A stretch of DNA of 29,564 bases from Cellvibrionaceae bacterium (GTDB lineage: Bacteria > Pseudomonadota > Gammaproteobacteria > Pseudomonadales > Cellvibrionaceae): assembly GCA_025800435.1 (NCBI GenBank), contig JAOXRV010000755.1, positions 1 to 29,564 of the forward strand, written 5' to 3'. The first letter of the stretch is position 1. Each line of letters starts with the position of its first letter. The position numbers were made by a program, and so were the translations under genes. The notes under the pieces were generated by a model. The model saw only the letters and a list, made by a program, of their open reading frames with translations. It did no database searches and was not told where the DNA came from. Positions 8,343 to 14,107 of this stretch are shown piece by piece.

Positions 8343-8842
8343 TAGAGGCCGGATTTTTCGCCACTGCTGCCCTGGCGGTCTAGGGTGCCCACATCCAGTA
8401 CCGGCGACGCATCGATATGGCACGCGTCCATCATATGGGCGACCCGCTGCAGCGAGGCGATTATCATGGTTTGTTCCCATTCCTGTAGATCGGAAAACTG
8501 GCGGGCAAAGTGTTCTTGCAGGGGCACTGGCGAGCTTTTTAGTATCTCCACCGCCTGATCGGTGAGGTAGGCATGTACCTTGCGCTTATCTTGGGCCGAG
8601 CGCTCGCGGTAGATCAGTTGTTTCTTTTCCAGGCGATCGAGAATGGTGGTGACAGTGGCTTGGCTCAAGCTGATTTTATTGGCCAGCTCGCCGATGGTCA
8701 CCCGCTCGTGGTCGCGAATGGCTTGCATCAGCAGTATCTGGGGTGCGGTTAGGCCGGTGGTTTTGGCCAGGTGTTTGGAGTGTAAGTCAGTGGCGCGAAT
8801 CACCCGCCGCAGTGCTACCAGAACATCGTCAATTCGATCCAA
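8321..8842 (-). CDS. MarR-family transcriptional regulator (CosR/EctR-like)
   Basis: Encodes 173 residues. The start is a TTG at 8840-8842, preceded by AGAGGG with a 7-base spacer; no other start exists before residue 40. The winged helix is clear: LTAPQILLMQAI, then the recognition helix region ANKISLSQATVTTILDRLEKKQLI and the wing RERSAQDKRKVHAYLT. The N-terminal helix RRVIRATDLHSKHLAK and overall size resemble the EctR/CosR group, which in halotolerant gammaproteobacteria represses compatible-solute synthesis and BCCT transporter genes. Its place beside a BCCT gene fits that role. Its own targets here are an inference; the divergent TonB/BCCT intergenic region is the first candidate. It converges on cysC with a 22-base overlap of coding ends. 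Confidence 0.88.
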   Translation of the reverse strand: MDRIDDVLVALRRVIRATDLHSKHLAKTTGLTAPQILLMQAIRDHERVTIGELANKISLSQATVTTILDRLEKKQLIYRERSAQDKRKVHAYLTDQAVEILKSSPVPLQEHFARQFSDLQEWEQTMIIASLQRVAHMMDACHIDASPVLDVGTLDRQGSSGEKSGLYQDIEQK

Positions 8843-8973
8843 GGCCCAACCCTCTTAGGCGTGTATAAAGAGCGCTATTGAATCATATTTTGCTGGCGTG
8901 TTTAAGGGGGCTTTGGCAGTTTTTACCGGTGCCTGTTTGGCGCCGAAGATCAGTTTTCAGCTGCCTTAAGTAA

Positions 8974-9007
8974 TGCCTATGGTTAGGTAGTGCCTATGGT
9001 TAAAAAG
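8974..9007. repeat. Two tandem 17-bp repeats upstream of the DUF6933-like gene
   Basis: TGCCTATGGTTAGGTAG (8974-8990) is followed directly by TGCCTATGGTTAAAAAG (8991-9007); the first 12 bases are identical in both. The pair sits just before the -35 element of the downstream gene, where an activator or repressor could bind, and between two divergent genes. The 17-base period is not a whole number of helical turns, so simple phased binding is not obvious. Confidence 0.6.
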
Positions 9008-9009
9008 TA

Positions 9010-9041
9010 GGATTAGAATTTTGCGCTAATCCAGCTATGAT
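9010..9041 (+). promoter_or_regulatory. Promoter with overlapping palindromic operator
   Basis: TTAGAA (9013-9018) and TATGAT (9036-9041) are separated by 17 bases and make a reasonable sigma-70 promoter. A perfect inverted repeat GGATTAG (9010-9016) / CTAATCC (9026-9032) with a 9-base spacer covers the -35 and the spacer, the usual place for a repressor site. The next start codon is at 9097. Confidence 0.5.
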
Positions 9042-9096
9042 AAAGGTAGCCGCCCTGTACAATGGGCGGTTATCTATATTCACCGCAGGTCGAGCT

Positions 9097-9693
9097 ATGA
9101 TTTTAATTCACGCCACTAAAAAATTGGCGGCCAAGTTGCCACCAAAGTTGCGGCACCCGTCGATCGATATACCCAGCAGCAACCCCCTCAGTGGCTGGCA
9201 CGGCAACCTGCTTAATTTACAGCGCCGCAACTGTGTGCTGTTGGTGCACGATGAGACCCGTTTCGCCCTGTTTATGATTGGGGTGCGCAAGCCCGATTTT
9301 GAGCGCTTTGACCATTACTTTGAAGATGCGCTGATTAATACCCTGATCAAACTTGGGGCCGAATCGGCGCAGATTAATGCGGCCCAGCAATTGCTGGGGC
9401 CCTGTAAATTTGATACCGCCTGTAACCGTTCGGTACAGGGCACCATGAACCAAATGGCCGGTAACATCGAGCATATGCTCTGGTATGAAGACGCGCGCCT
9501 GGAAGATATTAACCCCTATCGTACTGCGGTGTGGTTGGCTGATAGACCCTGCAACATTAAGGGCCAAAAAGATTGTGTGTGGCCGCGCAAGGCGATGCTG
9601 GCCCTGCTCAGTGATCAGCACGATATATTAAAGCGCGGCGGCAGTGGCGATAATGTGATCCAGCTTGACAGCTATCGCCGCCAGTCGTCTTAA
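9097..9693 (+). CDS. DUF6933-like protein of unknown function
   Basis: Encodes 198 residues from the ATG at 9097 (MILIHATKKLAAKL). A longer reading from 9037 begins inside the predicted promoter, so I reject it. The head, with ATKKLAAKLPPKL, WHGNLL and CVLLVHDETRFALFMIGVRKPDF, matches my memory of the DUF6933 family: small cytoplasmic proteins whose first strand ends in TxKLxKxL and which contain a WHAN/WHGN-like motif. The second half has a conserved-looking PCKFDTACNRSVQGTMNQMAGNIEHML and SV/MN pattern typical of the same family. No catalytic motif or signal peptide is seen. The gene converges on the barrel gene; the two stops share four bases (TTAA). The molecular role is unknown. Confidence 0.65.
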   Translation: MILIHATKKLAAKLPPKLRHPSIDIPSSNPLSGWHGNLLNLQRRNCVLLVHDETRFALFMIGVRKPDFERFDHYFEDALINTLIKLGAESAQINAAQQLLGPCKFDTACNRSVQGTMNQMAGNIEHMLWYEDARLEDINPYRTAVWLADRPCNIKGQKDCVWPRKAMLALLSDQHDILKRGGSGDNVIQLDSYRRQSS

Positions 9694-10613
9694 AACTCGT
9701 AGCTCAGCTCAAATTTATAGCGGTTTTGGTGTTTGTCCAGACCATCGTAGTAGCGGCTGTATTTAAACTCCATCTCCCAGCCACTGGAGGCAGCTTCGTA
9801 TTCCAGTTTTAGATCCCACTGGCGGCTATTGCCCCGCTGCCATAACCAGTTGCTGTCTTTTTGCTCAGCTTCGCGTTCGTGACGCCAAGTGGGGCCTGTG
9901 TATAACTCCAGGCCAGGCAGTGGGGTTACCCAGTTTAGCCACAACGAGGCGCGGCGGCGGTTTTCTTTTGCCGCTGCTTGATGGTCATCGTTAAGCTCAT
10001 CTTGCCAGCCGCCAAATTTGCGGTAACGATATTCGAGCTTGGGTATCAGGTAGAGCTGGGGCGCGGGGGTCGAGTACTCGCCCGAGAGGATCAGCTCTAC
10101 TTCCCGTGCGCGGCCATCGCCGTAGTAGTCTTTACTTTTATTGCCCTTGGGCTTGGCGGCGTAGCCGATCTGGTAGTAGTGGTCGTAGTAGCCGCTCAGG
10201 CTAATTAAATCCGCCCCCAGTAATTGGAACCAGCGCTGCTGAAATCCCAGGCCAATATAGCTGTTGCGTTGGTATTCGTGTCGGGTTTTACTGTTTTTAA
10301 AGTCCCCATTGGGCTTGTATTCAATATGCTGGTCGTTTTGCTCTTCGAATTTATAGCCAAGGCGCAGCTGGTAGCGAAAATGTTGGGCGGCAATTTGTTT
10401 GCTGATAAACAGCTGGGTCTTGCTTTGCAGCTCTTGTTTCTCGCGCCAGTCGTGCTCTTTGATGGCACCGCTCTTTTTATATTTAGTGCGCCATTCGGAT
10501 GGGTAATCCTTGTACTTTAATTGTTGCCTGATTTCAAAATCGTAGGCTAGGGTGTTTGCGTTCAAGCCAAAAGTCAAGGCAATACCGGTGGCTGCTAGGG
10601 CAGTTTTAAGCAT
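9690..10613 (-). CDS. Outer-membrane beta-barrel protein (KdgM-like porin?)
   Basis: Encodes 307 residues. A signal peptide (ALAATGIALTFGLNANTLA) is followed by YDFEIRQQLKYKDY. The rest is alternating aromatic/polar beta strands rich in Tyr, Trp and charged residues (FRYQLRLGYKFEEQ, YLIPKLEYRYRKFGGW, LWLNWVTPLPGLELYTG), ending in YKFELSYEF with a terminal Phe. The pattern suggests a 12-14-strand barrel similar to KdgM/OmpG-type oligosaccharide porins. The family name is tentative; the barrel topology and location are much surer. The start overlaps the 3' end of the GGDEF-EAL gene by 8 bases, so it is the last gene of a translationally coupled operon. Its coupling to a binding protein and a c-di-GMP enzyme suggests a sensed or imported anionic ligand. 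Confidence 0.75.
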   Translation of the reverse strand: MLKTALAATGIALTFGLNANTLAYDFEIRQQLKYKDYPSEWRTKYKKSGAIKEHDWREKQELQSKTQLFISKQIAAQHFRYQLRLGYKFEEQNDQHIEYKPNGDFKNSKTRHEYQRNSYIGLGFQQRWFQLLGADLISLSGYYDHYYQIGYAAKPKGNKSKDYYGDGRAREVELILSGEYSTPAPQLYLIPKLEYRYRKFGGWQDELNDDHQAAAKENRRRASLWLNWVTPLPGLELYTGPTWRHEREAEQKDSNWLWQRGNSRQWDLKLEYEAASSGWEMEFKYSRYYDGLDKHQNRYKFELSYEF

Positions 10614-12744
10614 GCATGCTACTCGCTTCCACAGCAGTTATAAAGGCATCAATATCGCAAGGTTTGCTGTGGTAATAACCCTGCTGTAAGCAAATGCCAT
10701 GGGCAACACAAATTTCCGCTTGTTCGACAGTTTTGACGCCCTCGGCCAGTACCTGCAACGAGAGGGAGTTGGCAATGACACTGACCGCATTGATAATTGC
10801 GCGGTTGCCATTGTCGTTGACATCTTTAATAAAACTTTTGTCGAGCTTGATGGTATTGATCGGCAGGTTTTGCAGATAGCTTAGCGAGGAATAGCCGGTG
10901 CCAAAATCATCAATCCAGATATCTGCACCTTCGCTGCGCCAGCGCGCCAGTTGCCGCTGGCCGCGATCGAGATCTTGCATCATACTGGTTTCGGTAATTT
11001 CCAAGCACAGCTTAAGCCCAAGGGCGCTCGCTTGCTTGAGCAGGGCACTAATGGCTTGGGCCTGTTCTTGGTCGAGTACATCGGCGGTGGATAAATTAAC
11101 CGAGAAGAAAAACTCACGGGGGTTAATATGGCTGTTTTTAAACAGCAGTTGGGCAGCCGCTATCGTCTGAGTAATGGCCCAGCTGCTGAGTTGGCCAATT
11201 TTATTGGATTGTTCGAGGATGGGGATAAATACATCTGGGGCCAACGGCCCAAACTCCGGGTGGTGCCAGCGCGCCAGGGCTTCGGCGCCGATTAAACTGC
11301 CGGTTTTGTGGTTGTAGATAGCCTGAAAGTGCAATTGAATATCGCCATTGGCCAGGCAGCCGCAAAAGCTATCGGCAATAGTGGTGCGCAGGCTGTGTTC
11401 TTTGGCCAGGGCGTTATCAAACAGGGTAAAGCAGTTTTTGCCATTGGCTTTGGCTCTGATTAGGGCCAGGTCGGCCAATTTTAGCATTTCATCCGCATCA
11501 TCACTGTGCAGGCCTGAGATACAGGCCCCAATGCTGACGTTGACGCCTTGCATGCCAGGGTGCTGGTGTAAATGCCGATTGAGTGAGCCCTGTAAATACT
11601 GGCCGCTAAGGCGTACCGTTTGGGCCAGCCTGCTGGAGGCAGAGAAATTAACAAACAGGCCGAATTCATCACCGCCTAAACGCGACACCATCGCATTTTT
11701 CAACGCGCTTTCCTGGCAGATTTCATTTAGGCATTGGCCGATCATTCGCAAGGTTTGGTCGCCTACCGTATGGCCTTTGCTGTCATTTATAAGTTTGAAA
11801 TCATCCACATCCATAACATACAGCACAAGTGCTTCGCGCTCTGGCTTGTGCTGGGCCATGGCTTGTTTAAACAGCAGGGTAAAATGGCGACGGTTGGGCA
11901 GGCCGCTAAGCTCATCTATATAGGCCATTACTTCCAGCTTTTTGTTGGACACCTGCAGCTGCTCGGTCATGGTTTGCAGGGAGCGAGAAAGATCGCCAAT
12001 TTCATCTTGCTGAGACAGGGTAAAGTTTTTGTGGGGCTCGCCTCGGCTAATTTTTTGACTGATATCTGATAGCTGTTTTAGGGGGCCGGTAACGCGCTTG
12101 GACAAGTTGCCAATGGCTGGAATTGAGAGCAATAGAAAAATAACACTGACCGCGGTCATCCAATATAGTGTTTGGGAGGTGGCGGCGCGGGATTCTCGTT
12201 GAATCTGTCGATTAAAGCTCTCCAGATCATTGATATTGCTGTAGTAGAGAGTGGCGTAACTAATGCCACCGATATGATTGATACCCGAGTGGATGGGGAT
12301 GGATACGTGTACCAGATCGTCTTCTATTTTAATGGCGAATTCGGGGCTAGGACCAAGGGCGACATTTTTAATGCTGTCGATAGCCATACCATAGCGATGG
12401 ATCTCGGGGCTGCCATCGTGAATGATCATGCCCTTGTGGTCGTAGACATAGGCAAATAACAAGGGGGTGTTCTTGTCAATATCCTCAATAATATTGCCGA
12501 TCTGAGTAAAGTCTAGGTTGTAGACCGGGCGGGTGAGCTGATCGCTGATGGTGGTGGCGATCAGCCTTTGACTGTTTTCGATTTCTTGGTTGAGGGCTTG
12601 GTTTAGGTGGTGCTCACCGGCCAGGGTTAAATCTTCATTTAACTTACTGATCAGCAGCTGGTTGGTGGCCCAAAAAATAAATACAGTAATGCACAGCATC
12701 CCCAGAAAGATCGAAAATAGGCGGGTGCTGATGGACTTACGCAT
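10606..12744 (-). CDS. Membrane HAMP-GGDEF-EAL cyclic-di-GMP enzyme
   Basis: Encodes 712 residues from the ATG at 12742-12744, two bases past the upstream stop and 8 bases after a GGTGG SD. A GTG at 12754-12756 would add 4 residues but has no SD spacing. The order is a membrane helix (about 8-28), a periplasmic sensor of about 150 residues, a second helix (IFLLLSIPAIG), HAMP, GGDEF (intact at 357-361) and EAL (E488). The GGDEF domain lacks the RxxD inhibitory site (LKNA stands there), so product inhibition is not expected. EAL motifs are complete: GAEALARW, SVNLS, EITETS, DDFGTGYSSLSYL, KLDKSFI, EGVKT and QGYY. Both synthesis and breakdown of c-di-GMP are therefore possible. It lies between a PhnD-like binding protein and an outer-membrane barrel, which suggests ligand control from the periplasm. 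Confidence 0.94.
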   Translation of the reverse strand: MRKSISTRLFSIFLGMLCITVFIFWATNQLLISKLNEDLTLAGEHHLNQALNQEIENSQRLIATTISDQLTRPVYNLDFTQIGNIIEDIDKNTPLLFAYVYDHKGMIIHDGSPEIHRYGMAIDSIKNVALGPSPEFAIKIEDDLVHVSIPIHSGINHIGGISYATLYYSNINDLESFNRQIQRESRAATSQTLYWMTAVSVIFLLLSIPAIGNLSKRVTGPLKQLSDISQKISRGEPHKNFTLSQQDEIGDLSRSLQTMTEQLQVSNKKLEVMAYIDELSGLPNRRHFTLLFKQAMAQHKPEREALVLYVMDVDDFKLINDSKGHTVGDQTLRMIGQCLNEICQESALKNAMVSRLGGDEFGLFVNFSASSRLAQTVRLSGQYLQGSLNRHLHQHPGMQGVNVSIGACISGLHSDDADEMLKLADLALIRAKANGKNCFTLFDNALAKEHSLRTTIADSFCGCLANGDIQLHFQAIYNHKTGSLIGAEALARWHHPEFGPLAPDVFIPILEQSNKIGQLSSWAITQTIAAAQLLFKNSHINPREFFFSVNLSTADVLDQEQAQAISALLKQASALGLKLCLEITETSMMQDLDRGQRQLARWRSEGADIWIDDFGTGYSSLSYLQNLPINTIKLDKSFIKDVNDNGNRAIINAVSVIANSLSLQVLAEGVKTVEQAEICVAHGICLQQGYYHSKPCDIDAFITAVEASSMHA

Positions 12745-12746
12745 AA

Positions 12747-13631
12747 TTATTGCCACCCCCGGTAGTTGTGGGCGATGGCTTTTAGGGTGTCGATCTCCGC
12801 CTGACTGATGGCGGCAAAGCCCTTGGCGCGCTCGTAGCGGCTTAATATATTTCCCTGTTGATCAGGGTCCATGGACAGTAATAGCTGTTGCAAGGCCTGT
12901 TGAATTGGTTTTGCCAATTTAGCTGAGACCAATTCAAAGCTGCGGGGATAGGCTGAGGATTGGTGGATAATTAGCAGTTGTTCACGATCGCTCGCAGACA
13001 AAATTTTAGGGTCTTTCCAATCGCCGTCATTGACCGCACCGGCGGCGGCGATGGATTTAAGTACCAGCAGGACATTGTTCTTCTCGTTGCGGCTAAAGAT
13101 ATAACCCACCTTATCGGTATCGACAGGGCTATTGGGGCGCGCCAGCTTTTGTAGCTGGATGCCCTGATCGGCAAAGGCTTGCCGGGATAGGTAAAATGCC
13201 GAGAAGGAAAATTCAGACTCCAGGGCCATGACCTTGCCTTTTAAATCGGCCAGGCTGTTAAGGCCGCTGTCTTTGCGAGTATAGATTACACTAGAGTATT
13301 GGCTCTGGTTTTTTTTCCATTTAATGGCAATTGGGATGGCATCGCACTCACTATGTAGGCGCGCGGCCATTAGTGCGGTTTCGGTAACCCAATTGACTTC
13401 ACCTTGTTTTATGGCCTGGCACAGGTCGTCAAAATTCTTAAAGAGTTTGACCCTGCCTTCGCTGACGCCGTCTTGGCCCAGTGCCCTGGCTGCATAATTG
13501 GCCATCGGGCGCAGCTCGATAAAGTCTTTTTTGGGCCGTTCCGACAGCTGACTTAATACCAGGGCTTCCGCCTCGGCCAGGGCGGAGAATAAGCCTAATA
13601 AACAGGCGGCTAGCCTGGCGCGATACATCAT
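12747..13631 (-). CDS. PhnD-like periplasmic solute-binding protein
   Basis: Encodes 294 residues from the ATG at 13629-13631 (MMYRARLAACLLGL). I chose it because a signal peptide follows at once and ends near ALAEAEA; the upstream ATG at 13706 adds 25 proline-rich residues that would spoil the signal. The body has the PhnD/type-2 periplasmic-binding pattern: LRPMANYAARALG, VKLFKNFDDLCQAIKQGEVNWVTETAL, YSSVIYTRKDSGLNSLADLKGKVMALESEFSFSAF, then AGAVND and SSAYPRSFELVSAKL near the hinge. The family binds phosphonate, phosphite or similar anions. No permease or ATPase gene follows. The next gene is a membrane GGDEF-EAL protein, so this is more likely a ligand sensor for c-di-GMP signalling than a transporter subunit. 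The SD is weak. Confidence 0.85.
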   Translation of the reverse strand: MMYRARLAACLLGLFSALAEAEALVLSQLSERPKKDFIELRPMANYAARALGQDGVSEGRVKLFKNFDDLCQAIKQGEVNWVTETALMAARLHSECDAIPIAIKWKKNQSQYSSVIYTRKDSGLNSLADLKGKVMALESEFSFSAFYLSRQAFADQGIQLQKLARPNSPVDTDKVGYIFSRNEKNNVLLVLKSIAAAGAVNDGDWKDPKILSASDREQLLIIHQSSAYPRSFELVSAKLAKPIQQALQQLLLSMDPDQQGNILSRYERAKGFAAISQAEIDTLKAIAHNYRGWQ

Positions 13632-13796
13632 GGCGGTTTCACAGTTTGGTATTGTTTTTATTGGCCCTGGGTTTGGCAATGGGGCTTGCCTCGGTCCCAG
13701 GGGCATAGGGCAAATATGCTGCTTCCTGCTGCCTCCCGCCCCTTCTTAGGGTGAAGTCTGGGGGATAAACTACCTGTAATGACTGCATCTACCTCA

Positions 13797-13826
13797 ATTA
13801 TAGTTGATATGCCAGGTATCTGAGAA
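13797..13826 (-). promoter_or_regulatory. Sigma-70 promoter for the PhnD-like/GGDEF-EAL/barrel operon
   Basis: On the minus strand a perfect TATAAT (complement of 13797-13802) lies 18 bases after TTCTCA (complement of 13821-13826), which matches the -35 consensus at 4 of 6 bases. The transcript would begin near 13790 and have a long leader of about 160 bases before the ATG at 13631. Confidence 0.5.
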
Positions 13827-14047
13827 GCGTTAGAGCCATGGCTTATAGAATGCGGCTGGGTATTAACGGGCTTCTATAGTCTGCGGACCTGTCTCGATCT
13901 TTGAGACTTATGTGGATGTAATTAGTGAGGCCTTAGCCGGGGGTTTTCGGCCCTGGCCAGTACCCCCCAGACCTGTACAGCGTTGTTGCCCAGTGAAAAG
14001 GGCGGTGGCAAACGGGGTCGGCCCCTGGCGCGACAATGTGTCACATT

Positions 14048-14076
14048 CCAGTAGGGGGAAGGTGTATCTATACTGG
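14048..14076 (+). promoter_or_regulatory. Possible promoter/operator of the copper receptor
   Basis: TATACT (14069-14074) is a good -10 hexamer 33 bases before the receptor start. A 6-bp inverted repeat CCAGTA (14048-14053) / TACTGG (14071-14076) with a 17-base spacer overlaps it, and GGGGGAAGGT lies between. No good -35 is present at 17 bases, which is usual for promoters that need an activator or use a long MerR-type spacer. No known copper-regulator box can be assigned with confidence. Confidence 0.35.
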
Positions 14077-14107
14077 CTTTAGTTATTACCAAACTAAGGA
14101 TCATAAC

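Larger units (their letters stand above)
13632..14107. other. Divergent intergenic region (476 bases)
   Basis: It separates the minus-strand PhnD-like operon from the plus-strand copper receptor. I see a leftward promoter (13797-13826), a possible rightward -10 (14069-14074), a short inverted repeat GTCTC (13891-13895) / GAGAC (13903-13907) and GC-rich stretches at 13930-14035. No small gene or RNA could be supported. The leader of the PhnD-like operon would be about 160 bases. Confidence 0.6.

Noticed and set aside
11348..11923. 191-codon plus-strand frame inside the GGDEF-EAL gene
   Set aside because: It is antisense to intact catalytic motifs and has no recognisable domain.
13980..14065. 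Cobalamin-riboswitch-like string (GGTGGCAAACGGGG and GCGCGACAATGTG)
   Set aside because: A few bases resemble the B12 core, but the preceding GGAA and the pairing arms are missing, and the downstream gene is a copper receptor.
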